A DNA stretch of 64,000 nucleotides from CAJXZP01 sp041563475 (GTDB lineage Bacteria; Bacteroidota; Bacteroidia; Flavobacteriales_G; Salibacteraceae). The translations under genes were made by a program, and so were the position numbers. Positions 25,147-35,100 of this stretch are shown here, piece by piece. The notes beneath the pieces are model-generated. The model was not told the DNA's origin and made no database searches. It saw only the letters and a list, made by a program, of their open reading frames with translations. Location: the NCBI GenBank assembly GCA_041563475.1, contig JBFFMY010000003.1, positions 1-64,000 of the forward strand. Direction: 5' to 3'. Position 1 is the stretch's first letter; each line of letters opens with the position of its first letter.

Positions 25147-26490
25147 ATGGAATTCTCAGCTTTAACAGCAATTACGCCAATAGACGGTCGTTACCAATCA
25201 AAAACTACATCTCTTTCGAAATACTTTTCTGAATGGGCATTATTTAAATACCGAACATTAGTAGAAGTTGAATATTTCATTGCTTTATGTGAAATTCCAT
25301 TACCTCAATTGGCAGATTTTGACGCTAAAAACTTCGAAAAATTAAGATCTATTTACACCAACTTTACTACTGCAAATGCACAGGCAATGAAGGATATTGA
25401 AAAAGTAACCAATCATGATGTAAAGGCTGTAGAGTATTTCTTAAAAGAGCAGTTTGATGTATTGGGCTTGCAGAAATGGAAAGAATTCATCCATTTCGGA
25501 TTAACTTCACAAGACATTAATAACACAGCTATTCCATTATCAATAAAGGAAAGTGTAATTGAAAACATAATTCCTGAAATTAATTCTGTTAAAGATGCTT
25601 TGAGCAAATTCGCAAACGAATGGGCAAACATCCCCATGCTTGCCAGAACCCATGGTCAACCTGCATCTCCTACTAGATTAGGAAAAGAATTAGAAGTTTT
25701 TGTTGTCCGCTTAAATGAGCAACTAGAAATTTTAAATCAAGTAAAATGGGCAGCTAAATTTGGTGGTGCAACTGGAAATTTCAATGCTCATCATGTTGCG
25801 TATAAACAAATCGATTGGAGAAATTTTGGTGATTCCTTTTTAGACAAACATTTAGGTTTATACCGATCTCATCCGACTACCCAAATTGAGCATTACGATC
25901 ATATGGCCAATCTGTTTGATACCTTTAAGAGAATCAATACCATTTTGATTGACTTTAGTAGAGATATTTGGACATACATTTCCATGGATTATTTCAAACA
26001 AAAAATTAAAGCTGGAGAGGTAGGTTCTTCTGCTATGCCCCACAAAGTAAATCCTATTGATTTTGAAAACGCAGAAGGAAATTTAGGTTTAGCAAATGCC
26101 GTTTTTGAGCACCTTTCGGCTAAATTACCCATCTCAAGATTACAAAGAGATTTGACCGATTCTACCGTTCTTAGAAATGTTGGCGTTCCTTTTGGCCACA
26201 CCTTAATTGCCTTGAACTCTCTTAATAAAGGCCTAAGCAAGCTTTTATTAAATGAAGAAAAAATTGCCGCAGATTTAGAAAATAATTGGGCTGTAGTTGC
26301 AGAGGCAATTCAAACGGTATTAAGACGAGAAGGTGTAGAAAATCCGTATGAACTGCTTAAAGGTTTAACACGAACAAACACGAAAATTGACGGAAAGGTA
26401 ATGAGAGATTTTATTTCCAGTTTAGGTTTAAGCCAAGAATTAAAAGATGAACTCACGCAAATTACACCTTCGAATTACACAGGAATATAA
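25147..26490 (+). CDS. purB: Adenylosuccinate lyase
   Basis: 447 residues. PurB acts twice in purine synthesis, releasing fumarate from SAICAR and from adenylosuccinate. The lyase signature GSSAMPHKVNPIDFENAEG is at about residues 293-311, and the earlier TSQDINNTA and ARTHGQPASPTRLGKE blocks complete the active site. The length and these motifs place it with the E. coli-like PurB branch. A small lipoprotein-like gene follows three bases downstream. Confidence 0.96.
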   Translation: MEFSALTAITPIDGRYQSKTTSLSKYFSEWALFKYRTLVEVEYFIALCEIPLPQLADFDAKNFEKLRSIYTNFTTANAQAMKDIEKVTNHDVKAVEYFLKEQFDVLGLQKWKEFIHFGLTSQDINNTAIPLSIKESVIENIIPEINSVKDALSKFANEWANIPMLARTHGQPASPTRLGKELEVFVVRLNEQLEILNQVKWAAKFGGATGNFNAHHVAYKQIDWRNFGDSFLDKHLGLYRSHPTTQIEHYDHMANLFDTFKRINTILIDFSRDIWTYISMDYFKQKIKAGEVGSSAMPHKVNPIDFENAEGNLGLANAVFEHLSAKLPISRLQRDLTDSTVLRNVGVPFGHTLIALNSLNKGLSKLLLNEEKIAADLENNWAVVAEAIQTVLRREGVENPYELLKGLTRTNTKIDGKVMRDFISSLGLSQELKDELTQITPSNYTGI

Positions 26491-26493
26491 TTC

Positions 26494-26907
26494 ATGAAAT
26501 CAATTCTATTTTTTTTGTTTATAGGGGCAATTGGACTAACTTTTTCCAATTGTCAGGGTGGGAATTCAGAACCAAGTCCAGAAACATGTGCCTATTTTAA
26601 AACTGGAACATTTAAATACGTTGGTAGTGAGGATGTTAGAATTGAAAGAACTAAAGACTACCAAATTGAATACAATTTAAACGGAGATGGCGGATACATT
26701 TTTACAGACAAATATCTAATTACTTGGATTGGAGAATGTGAATACTATTTAACCCTTGATTCTACAGATCATCCTGACGATTTGAATTTTCATCATTCAG
26801 ATACGATGTGGACAAAAATAACTGGAGTTTCAAGAACCGGATACTCGTTCACCTCTGTTAAAGGGGATGAAATATTTAATGGCGAATTGAAAAAAACAGA
26901 TTCCTAA
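26494..26907 (+). CDS. Small exported protein, probable lipoprotein
   Basis: 137 residues. The N-terminal signal runs to about residue 20 and ends in TFSNC, an imperfect lipobox (Asn before the Cys). The mature part is short, polar and beta-like, with two further Cys residues (Cys32 and about Cys90) that could form a disulfide. No family recognised. It follows purB after three bases and overlaps the convergent Ppx/GppA gene by four. Confidence 0.65.
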   Translation: MKSILFFLFIGAIGLTFSNCQGGNSEPSPETCAYFKTGTFKYVGSEDVRIERTKDYQIEYNLNGDGGYIFTDKYLITWIGECEYYLTLDSTDHPDDLNFHHSDTMWTKITGVSRTGYSFTSVKGDEIFNGELKKTDS

Positions 26908-27809
26908 GTAGTCTTTAAATACCTTTCATGAAGTAATTGTACAATTCCGTCAGAAAGTCCAATTCTAGGCACATGCAGAATACTACTATCTGCCCATTTC
27001 ATTACCGAATAATAAATTTTTGAAGCAGGTACGATTACATCCGCTCTATCTGGATTTAATTGAAACGTTTTTATTCGCTGATCATAGCTCATGTTCATTA
27101 AGGTTTGACGCATAGCCTTGAACTCATAATATAAAATAGGCTGAGGAGTTTCCCCCTTAATCAGTTTAGCTATTTTGTTGATGTTACCGCCAGATCCAAT
27201 CATTTCTACGTGCTCCAAATGGTAGGTTTGGCTTTTAACCCAATCTTTCATTTCTTGCCAACATTCCTTGGTTACCATGTCATTTAATAACCGTATCGTA
27301 CCGATTTTAAATGATTTAGCCGCAATAATTTTATGCTTAGAAAGGATGGTGATTTCTGTACTTCCACCACCAACATCCACATAAACGTAATTAAACTGTT
27401 TATACGCACTGTTACGGAAATGGGCTTTAAAAATTATTTCTGCTTCTTCCTTACCCTCTATTACTTCTATATCAATCCCGGTTTTTTCCTTTACGGAATC
27501 AATAATATTTAACTTATTATCGGTTTCGCGCATGGCTGATGTGGCAACCGCTTTAAAATCCATAACGCCATGAATTTCCATAATAAGTTTAAAAGCCATC
27601 ATCCCATCAGAAAACTTTTTAACCGTTTCGGGAAGTAACAAATGACTGGTAAAGGCCTCCTGCCCAAGCCTTATCGGTAATCGAACCAATGCCACCTTTT
27701 TAAAATCGGTAGTTTCACCATCTTCAACAACCATAACGACAAGCAATCGCATCGCATTTGATCCTATATCTATGGCTGCATATTTCTTGAAACTTATTTT
27801 AGATTCCAT
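26904..27809 (-). CDS. Ppx/GppA family exopolyphosphatase/guanosine pentaphosphatase
   Basis: 301 residues from the ATG at 27809 (MESKISFKKYAAIDIGSN), 10 bases after the PorT-like gene. Longer starts lie inside that gene. The ASKHA fold is clear: phosphate-1 loop AIDIGSNAMRLLV, phosphate-2 loop YVDVGGGSTEITIL (about residues 133-146), and adenosine-region segment EMIGSGGNINK. Enzymes of this family hydrolyse polyphosphate or pppGpp. It is short, lacking the C-terminal HD-type domain of long Ppx proteins, which is common in Bacteroidota. Confidence 0.88.
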   Translation of the reverse strand: MESKISFKKYAAIDIGSNAMRLLVVMVVEDGETTDFKKVALVRLPIRLGQEAFTSHLLLPETVKKFSDGMMAFKLIMEIHGVMDFKAVATSAMRETDNKLNIIDSVKEKTGIDIEVIEGKEEAEIIFKAHFRNSAYKQFNYVYVDVGGGSTEITILSKHKIIAAKSFKIGTIRLLNDMVTKECWQEMKDWVKSQTYHLEHVEMIGSGGNINKIAKLIKGETPQPILYYEFKAMRQTLMNMSYDQRIKTFQLNPDRADVIVPASKIYYSVMKWADSSILHVPRIGLSDGIVQLLHERYLKTT

Positions 27810-27819
27810 CCGAAATAAT

Positions 27820-28533
27820 CTATTTTTTTTCCTTTTTCTGATTATCCTTACCAATAGGGATATCAACTTTAACGTAAATCACATTATTTCTGTTTACGGA
27901 ATTGGAAGATTTTGTAATGTCAATAAGACCCGCGTAGTATTTTACCCCTAAGTTAATTCCATTTCCTTGTCGAAGTTTATATCCAAAACCTCCAACCAAG
28001 CCAACATCAACTCGTTTGAACCAATCCCGATTATCAATTGAACTAGTGATTTCGATATTTTCATACGCATGGCTATAATTTAATCTAGCCTTCATCAGTA
28101 AACTCGCTTGAAAACCTAACCCCGCATAAATATGATTTTCAAATCTATACTTTAACATGATTGGGACATTAAAAAACCCCAGAGATTGGCTATAGTTTCC
28201 CTCTACGGCAAATGAGTCCAAATCGGGATATAAATTCAATACATCATTTTTAGTTAGTTTCGAAGAGCCTTGGCTAGATTTAACAAGTACTCCTGTATTT
28301 AACCAAAATTGATTTTTTAACCGAACATCAAAATAAAAACCTAAATGCAAATTGCTAGCATAAGCATTTGATTCCAATCCTGTGATTTTAGAAAAATTCA
28401 CTCCACCATCTAATCCAAATTCCAATCCTTCGGAATTCAATTTATCTCCGAAAATAATAGAAATTAAAATTTGGGAATGGCCCGTATATCCCCAGAAACT
28501 GAAAAATATTACAAACAGAATTTTTTTTAGCAT
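27820..28533 (-). CDS. PorT-like outer-membrane beta-barrel protein
   Basis: 237 residues with an N-terminal signal peptide. The remainder alternates amphipathic strands, with the LHLGFYFDVRLKNQFWLNTGVLVKSSQG and FFNVPIMLKYRF segments typical of the PorT/outer-membrane beta-barrel family of Bacteroidota. PorT proteins are 8-stranded barrels; some are needed for T9SS function, but this family is large and a T9SS role is not shown here. The Ppx/GppA gene follows after 10 bases. The promoter at 28555-28562 is divergent from that of the metal-receptor gene. Confidence 0.8.
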   Translation of the reverse strand: MLKKILFVIFFSFWGYTGHSQILISIIFGDKLNSEGLEFGLDGGVNFSKITGLESNAYASNLHLGFYFDVRLKNQFWLNTGVLVKSSQGSSKLTKNDVLNLYPDLDSFAVEGNYSQSLGFFNVPIMLKYRFENHIYAGLGFQASLLMKARLNYSHAYENIEITSSIDNRDWFKRVDVGLVGGFGYKLRQGNGINLGVKYYAGLIDITKSSNSVNRNNVIYVKVDIPIGKDNQKKEKK

Positions 28534-28554
28534 TAGTTTCTATTTCGGTGCTAA

Positions 28555-28562
28555 CAAATCTA
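28555..28562 (-). promoter_or_regulatory. Bacteroidota -7 promoter element for the PorT-like gene
   Basis: Minus-strand TAGATTTG lies 21 bases before the ATG and faces away from the plus-strand element at 28595-28602. Confidence 0.45.
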
Positions 28563-28594
28563 AATAATATAGTGTTTACAATTTCCATTTTAGA

Positions 28595-28602
28595 TAGGTT
28601 TG
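28595..28602 (+). promoter_or_regulatory. Bacteroidota -7 promoter element for the metal-receptor-like gene
   Basis: TAGGTTTG (TAnnTTTG) lies 23 bases upstream of the ATG at 28626. A start upstream at 28548 would precede the predicted transcript. Confidence 0.45.
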
Positions 28603-28625
28603 TATTAATCAATTCTTTTCAAAAA

Positions 28626-29360
28626 ATGCGGATTGTTTCACTCGTACCATCTTTAACCGAATTACTATTTCATTTAGGGCTAGGTGATCAGGTGGTTGGG
28701 ATAACACATTTCTGCATTCACCCTAAAAAAAAAGCGCGTAGAATAACACGAATTGGTGGTACGAAAACAATCAAAATAGATAAAATAATTGATTTAACAC
28801 CCGATTTAGTAATTGCAAATAAAGAAGAAAATTCAAAAAATGATATTGAGCTCTTATCCCAAAAATGTAATGTTTGGGTAACGGAAATAATCAATTTAAA
28901 CGATGTTTATGCGGTTATTTTAGAACTGGGGAACCGAACAAAAACGGCTAAAAAAGCACAAGGTTTAGTAGCTAACATAAAATTAGGGTTTAATTCTTTA
29001 CATAATTTATTACCAGAAATAAAAGTCCTTTACTTTATTTGGAACGCACCAATTATGGTTACTGGGCATGAAACTTTTATAAATAGCATTCTACAGGAAC
29101 TAAATTGGATTAATATCCTTCCACATGAGGCCATTAGATACCCGGTATTAAATCCAGAAAAGGTATTGGAGTTAGCGCCTGAATACATTTTACTTTCATC
29201 AGAGCCCTATCCTTTTAAAGAAAATCATTTAGTCCAGTACAAAAACCAATTTCCAAATTCAAAAGTCATTCTAGTGGATGGAGAAATGTTTTCTTGGTAT
29301 GGCTCCCGCCTATTACTTGCTCCTAGTTACTTCAAGGCATTAATAAATTCCATGCTTTAG
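28626..29360 (+). CDS. Helical-backbone metal receptor (BtuF-like) protein without signal peptide
   Basis: 244 residues from the ATG at 28626 (MRIVSLVPSLTELLF). It is a class III periplasmic-binding-protein fold, as in BtuF or FhuD: IVSLVPSLTELLFHLG at the start, DLTPDLVIANKEEN in the first lobe, and the linking helix around residue 115-140. These bind cobalamin, haem or siderophore for ABC importers, but this protein starts directly at the fold with no signal peptide, and no transporter genes are adjacent. Related stand-alone proteins occur in Bacteroidota; the role is unknown. Confidence 0.8.
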   Translation: MRIVSLVPSLTELLFHLGLGDQVVGITHFCIHPKKKARRITRIGGTKTIKIDKIIDLTPDLVIANKEENSKNDIELLSQKCNVWVTEIINLNDVYAVILELGNRTKTAKKAQGLVANIKLGFNSLHNLLPEIKVLYFIWNAPIMVTGHETFINSILQELNWINILPHEAIRYPVLNPEKVLELAPEYILLSSEPYPFKENHLVQYKNQFPNSKVILVDGEMFSWYGSRLLLAPSYFKALINSML

Positions 29361-29391
29361 AAATTTCGATAGGTTATTACATATCTATATA

Positions 29392-29399
29392 TAGATTTG
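29392..29399 (+). promoter_or_regulatory. Bacteroidota -7 promoter element for the patatin-like gene
   Basis: TAGATTTG ends six bases before the ATG at 29406, giving a nearly leaderless transcript. It rules against the TTG at 29397, which overlaps the box. Confidence 0.45.
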
Positions 29400-29405
29400 C
29401 ATTGG

Positions 29406-31718
29406 ATGAGATGTAAATTACTTCTACTGGTTGTTTTGGTCTTCTGTCAAATAAATACCTATTCACAAAAAGTGGGTTTAGTATTAAGTGGCGGAGGTGC
29501 AGATGCTTTGGCCCATATTGGAGTAATTAAGGCTCTGGAAGAAAACAATATTAAAATTGATTACATCACAGGTGCCTCAATGGGTGCACTCATTGGAGCT
29601 TTATATGCTACTGGAGTTCCCATTGAACAAATTGAACATTATTTTACCTCTCCATATTTTAAAGAAATTAGTGACGGTAGCATTCCTAAAAATTTTCACT
29701 ACTATTATCCTATTCCTGATCCCGAACCAATCATAATTCCAATACGGTTTAAGAAAACGGATAACGGTTACTCACTGTTGCTTCCAAATACAATTATTTC
29801 CTCTGAGTCTTTTGATTTTGATGTATTAAAACTCTTGGCTGAAGTTGAAAAAAATGCAAATTACAATTTCGATAGTTTACAAATCCCATTTAGATGTGTT
29901 GCTGCAGACGTGGTTACCAAAGAACTTGTGGTTTTCAAGGACGGAAGTCTTTCCGAAGCAATTAGAGCTTCTATGTCGTACCCATTTTTTATTCGGCCTA
30001 TAAAAATTAACGGTCATCTTATGTATGACGGAGGCATTTATAACAACTTTCCTGTAGATATTATGTGTAATGATTTTAATCCAGATTACATTATTGGAAG
30101 TAATGTTTCTCAAAATATTCCTGATCCAGATGATGATGACTTGTTAGGACAATTACAAAGTATCTTGGTTAAGAAAACCGATTATGATATTTATTGTAAA
30201 GAAGGGGAGCTGATTGAACCCGTATCAAATTTTGGTACATTCAATTTTGAAAATGCACAACAAGCAATTGATTCAGGTTATGTAGCGGCAATAAGACAAA
30301 TTCAACACATTAAATACCATGCTTCCATACCTAGCGATTCAATCGTTAAGAATGTTCAACCCTATAAAAGAACCAATACCGATTCTATACTAATTGGTGA
30401 TCTAATTTTTAAGGGGATTAATTCAAAACAAGCACGTTATGCGGGTTCTGTTTTAAAACGAAAAAGCAATAAAAACAAGCCTTTAACCCTTAAAACACTG
30501 GAACGAAATTACTACCGGTTATATCAAGAATCATATATCGAAGATATCTTCACCAAATTAGAATTTAATACGGAGTCGGGTAAATACGATGCCATTATTG
30601 ATGTAATCCCAATCAAATCCATAACATTAGATATTGGAGGAAACTTCGCCACCCGTCCAATTTCAGAAGGTTTTGCTGGAATCAATTACAATAATTTATC
30701 TACGTTCGGTTTTCAGGCTAGTTTTAGTACCTATTTCGGTAAATTATACCAAGCGGTTAACGTGAACGCTAGATTTGATTTCCCGACCATTTTACCCGTG
30801 TATGTTAAACCAAAATTTGTTATTCATAACTGGAACTGGTTTGAGAGTAGACAATCAAATTTATTTGTAGATGACAAACCGAATTATATTATTGAAGGCG
30901 AATTATATACTGGAATTGAAATTGGTGCGGGAATTTCTAACACTTTAAAATTTATTACCGAGATTAATTACGTTCAAATGCAATCTCAATATTACCAGAC
31001 CAAGAATTTTACTCCATCAGACACCACAGACAATACTAAATTTACGGGTTTGGTCATTAAGGGGAACCTGTCAAGTAATGATCTAAATTACAAACAGTTC
31101 CCATACAGCGGATCTAGTTTTAAAGCAGAAGCTTCCTATACCTATGGGAATGAGTTCTATACACCCGGAACAACGTCCCCATCAAATAATAAGGAAACAA
31201 CGAACCATAGTTTTGTTACTCTAAAACTAGATTATCAAAATTATATTAAACTCCATGAAAAAATTAGACTTGGGGTTACGCTATCAGGTAGTTTATCTGG
31301 AATGAAATTCTTCAATAACTATACGTCAACTGTTATTCAATCACCTTATTTTAAACCTACTCCGGAAAGTAAAACTTTATTTTTAGAAAGTTTTCATGCA
31401 GAAAAATATGCAGCTATTGGGGCACAATTTGTTATCCTGCCCTTAAAAAACTTACAAATTAGAGCGGAAGGATATGTTTTTCAACCGTACCAAGCCTATG
31501 TGTTTGATGATAAAAACCAAGTAAGTTATGGTTCGCCATGGGCGGATAGGTTTGCAATTATTTCGGGAGTTTTAACGTATCAAACTCCTTTAGGTCCATT
31601 AAGCTTTTCGGTCAACTATTATTACAACAACCCAGATATCAGCCCGGAAGATGAAGCGCCAATTACTGCGCTTCTAAACTTCGGGTATATTTTGTTTAAC
31701 AAAAGAGCCTATCAATAG
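29406..31718 (+). CDS. Patatin-like phospholipase with BamA/TamA-type outer-membrane barrel
   Basis: 770 residues from the ATG at 29406. A signal peptide (1-20) is followed by a patatin domain (about 22-270) with the nucleophile Ser58 in GASMG and the Asp of YDGG near residue 205. Then comes a POTRA-like region (about 310-385) and a C-terminal 16-strand-type barrel (about 390-770) ending in an aromatic-poor strand with FNKRAYQ. This is the PlpD-like (type Vd) arrangement in which the barrel anchors the lipase in the outer membrane. The oxyanion loop reads GGGADA instead of the canonical GGGxKG or GGGxRG. Confidence 0.88.
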   Translation: MRCKLLLLVVLVFCQINTYSQKVGLVLSGGGADALAHIGVIKALEENNIKIDYITGASMGALIGALYATGVPIEQIEHYFTSPYFKEISDGSIPKNFHYYYPIPDPEPIIIPIRFKKTDNGYSLLLPNTIISSESFDFDVLKLLAEVEKNANYNFDSLQIPFRCVAADVVTKELVVFKDGSLSEAIRASMSYPFFIRPIKINGHLMYDGGIYNNFPVDIMCNDFNPDYIIGSNVSQNIPDPDDDDLLGQLQSILVKKTDYDIYCKEGELIEPVSNFGTFNFENAQQAIDSGYVAAIRQIQHIKYHASIPSDSIVKNVQPYKRTNTDSILIGDLIFKGINSKQARYAGSVLKRKSNKNKPLTLKTLERNYYRLYQESYIEDIFTKLEFNTESGKYDAIIDVIPIKSITLDIGGNFATRPISEGFAGINYNNLSTFGFQASFSTYFGKLYQAVNVNARFDFPTILPVYVKPKFVIHNWNWFESRQSNLFVDDKPNYIIEGELYTGIEIGAGISNTLKFITEINYVQMQSQYYQTKNFTPSDTTDNTKFTGLVIKGNLSSNDLNYKQFPYSGSSFKAEASYTYGNEFYTPGTTSPSNNKETTNHSFVTLKLDYQNYIKLHEKIRLGVTLSGSLSGMKFFNNYTSTVIQSPYFKPTPESKTLFLESFHAEKYAAIGAQFVILPLKNLQIRAEGYVFQPYQAYVFDDKNQVSYGSPWADRFAIISGVLTYQTPLGPLSFSVNYYYNNPDISPEDEAPITALLNFGYILFNKRAYQ

Positions 31719-32039
31719 TTAGGCTTGCGTTGTAGGCCCTCCAAAATTCATTGGTATTCCAACGCCTTGAGGTTCTCCTTCCTTAATATGACCGTGAACT
31801 TGCTCATATTTATTAATGTTGTCTTGCAATGCCATTAATAATCTTTTAGCATGTTGTGGTGTTAAAATAATTCGGGATTTCACTTTGGCTTTCGGTGCAC
31901 CAGGCATAATTTGTACAAAATCCACAATAAACTCAGAATGGGAATGCGTTAATATGGCTAAGTTGGAATATGTTCCTTCGGCCATTTCTTCGCTTAATTC
32001 AATATTAATTTGTCCTTGTTTTTGATCTTTTCCTTCCAT
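31719..32039 (-). CDS. DUF3467 family protein
   Basis: 106 residues with the DUF3467 core: INIELSEEMAEGTYSNLAILTHSHSEFIVDFVQIMPG, then RIILTPQHAKRLLMALQDNI. The family is small and cytoplasmic, of unknown function, and in Bacteroidota often follows rpoC. Here it lies about 100 bases after rpoC on the same strand but beyond the rpoBC terminator. It abuts the convergent patatin gene with no spacing. Confidence 0.82.
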   Translation of the reverse strand: MEGKDQKQGQINIELSEEMAEGTYSNLAILTHSHSEFIVDFVQIMPGAPKAKVKSRIILTPQHAKRLLMALQDNINKYEQVHGHIKEGEPQGVGIPMNFGGPTTQA

Positions 32040-32094
32040 GATAAAGTATTTCTATTTCTTGAAGTTATTTTTTAAGGTAATGCATAGATACAAA

Positions 32095-32117
32095 AAAGCC
32101 CCGAAAATCGGGGCTTT
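32095..32117 (-). terminator. Rho-independent terminator after rpoC
   Basis: A 10-base stem AAAGCCCCGA / TCGGGGCTTT has a 3-base loop, and six Ts follow it on the minus strand. It lies 21 bases after the rpoC stop and closes the tRNA-tuf-rpl-rpoBC region. Confidence 0.92.
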
Positions 32118-32138
32118 CTCAATAAGCATTATACTATA

Positions 32139-35100
32139 TTATAAATCTATAATATCTGGAGTTTCAACAGTTGTTAAACGATTGTACTCCTCTTTTGAAC
32201 CTACTACTAGGCTTTCGTATTCTTTCAAACCAGTACCTGCAGGAATAAGGTGTCCAACAATTACGTTTTCTTTTAATCCTAACAAATGATCTTCTTTACC
32301 TTTAACAGCAGCTTCGTTCAACACTTTCGTAGTTTCTTGGAACGATGCAGCGGAAATAAAGCTGCCAGTTTGTAATGATGCTCTTGTTATACCTTGTAAT
32401 ACAGGTTTTGAAGTTGCCGGCATTGCTTCACGAGCAACAGCAAGTTTTTGATCGTTACGTTTCAATCTAGAATTTACATCCCGTAGTTTTCTAGCAGAAA
32501 TAATCTGACCTGCTTTTAATTCGTTAGAATCACCTGCGTCTTCCACAATTAAGCGTCCAAAAATCCAATCATTTTCAATTTGGAAGTCACTTTTGTTTAC
32601 TACTTGTTTTTCCAAAAATTTTGTATCTCCCGCATCAACAATATCAACTTTACGCATCATTTGACGCACAATAACCTCAAAGTGCTTGTCATTAATTTTC
32701 ACACCTTGCAATCGATACACCTCCTGGATTTCATTTACAATGTATTCTTGAACCGCAGTTGGTCCACTAATAGATAAGATATCACTTGGAGTTGTTGCAC
32801 CATCGGATAACGGCTGACCCGCTTTTACCCAATCGTTTTCTTGAGCTAAAATATGCTTCGATAATGATACCAAGTACTTTTTAATTTCTCCAGTTTTTGA
32901 GGTCACAACAATTTCTTGGTTACCTCTTTTAATTTTACCGAAAGAAATATATCCATCAATTTCAGAAACAACAGCTGGATTTGACGGATTTCTAGCTTCA
33001 AATAATTCTGTTACTCGAGGTAAACCACCCGTAATATCACTAGAACCACCTGAAGAACGTGGGATTTTTACAATAATCTCACCTGCTTTAATTTTTCTTC
33101 CTTGATCAGTAATAATGTGTGCACCTACTGGCAAGTTATATGAACGCAGTTGATTACCTGATTTGTCAAGTACTTTAACCAAAGGAACCATTTTACGATC
33201 TTTACGCTCAATAATTACCTTTTCAGTAAAACCAGTTTGCTCATCACTTTCCTCACGATAAGTTATTCCCTCTTCAATATTTTGAAAGTCAATTACCCCA
33301 TCAAATTCAGAAACAATTACTGCGTTATATGGATCCCAACTACAAATTAAGTCTCCCTTTTTAACCTTTTTATTCTTGTTTACGAATAATGTTGATCCGT
33401 AAGGAATATTATTGGTCATTAAAGACATATTGGTGTTAGGATCAACTACTCTCATCTCACCGGCTCTACCAATAACAACGTGTTCAATCTCACCGTCTTT
33501 GCTAACGCGTTCAACCGTTTTCACATCTTCGAGTTCTAACTTACCATCGAACTTAATGGTAATTCCAGAATCTGCAGCAATATTACTTGCAGTACCACCC
33601 ACGTGGAATGTACGAAGTGTTAACTGTGTACCTGGCTCCCCAATTGATTGAGCAGCAACCACACCAACGGCTTCACCTTTTTGAACTTTACCATTTGTAG
33701 CTAAGTTACGACCGTAACATTTTGCACAAACGCCTCTTACCGTTTCACAAGTTAATACAGAACGAACCTCAACTGATTCAATATCTGTCGCCTCAATTAT
33801 ATCCGCTATTTCTTCACTGATTTCAACACCAGCTTCAATAATCAACTCATCGGTACGCGGATCATACACATCGTGAACTGTAGTTCTACCAACGATTCTA
33901 TCTACTAAAGATTCAACGATATCTTCGTTTTTCTTCAATGCAGAAACTGTTAATCCTCTTAAAGTTCCACAATCAACGTCAGAAATAATAACGTCTTGAG
34001 CAACATCAACTAACCTACGTGTCAAATAACCCGCATCCGCTGTCTTTAATGCCGTATCCGCAAGACCTTTACGTGCACCGTGAGTAGAAATAAAGTACTC
34101 TAAAATGGATAAACCTTCCTTAAAGTTGGATAAAATTGGATTTTCAATAATAGATCCTCCTTGCGCACCAGATTTTTTTGGTTTCGCCATCAATCCCCTC
34201 ATTCCTGCTAACTGACGAATTTGCTCTTTCGAACCCCTTGCACCAGAATCAAACATCATGTAAATTGAGTTAAATCCTTGATTATCATTTTTCAATTGAT
34301 CCATCAAGATATTTGTCAATCTAGAGTTTGTATGTGTCCAGGTATCAATAATTTGATTGTAACGCTCATTATTGGTAATAAGACCCATATTATAGTTGCC
34401 CATAATTTCAGAAACTTTCTCCTTAGCTTTTGCCACTAAAGTTTCTTTTTCTGCAGGTATCATTACATCGGCAATATTGAACGACAATCCACCTTTAAAT
34501 GCCCAGTAATAACCTAAACCTTTAATATCATCTAAGAAACGAGCAGTTCTAGACGTACCAGAAACTTTCATGATCTTAGCAATAATGTCTCTTAACGATT
34601 TCTTAGTTAATACTTCGTTAACAAAACCAACGGCCTCCGGTACAAATTCATTAAAAATTACTCTACCACAAGTGGTATCAATAAGTTTATGATCAACTTC
34701 ACCTTTTTCGTTAATTACTTGTACACGACATTTTATGTTGGCATGTAATTCTAATTTATTCTCACTAAAGGCAATATCTACCTCTTCTGAAGAATAAAAC
34801 TTCATTCCTTCACCAATCACTGGATGTTCTGGAGTAGAAACTCTAGACTTCGTAATGTAATACAATCCCAAAACCATATCCTGAGATGGAACAGTAATAG
34901 GTGCACCATTCGCAGGGTTCAAAATGTTATGAGATCCAAGCATTAAAACTTGCGCCTCAAGAATTGCAGCATTACCTAATGGTAAATGAACCGCCATTTG
35001 ATCCCCATCAAAATCCGCGTTAAATGCCGAACATGCTAATGGATGTAATTGGATTGCTTTACCTTCAACTAATTTAGGTTGAAAAGCTTGGATACCTAAT

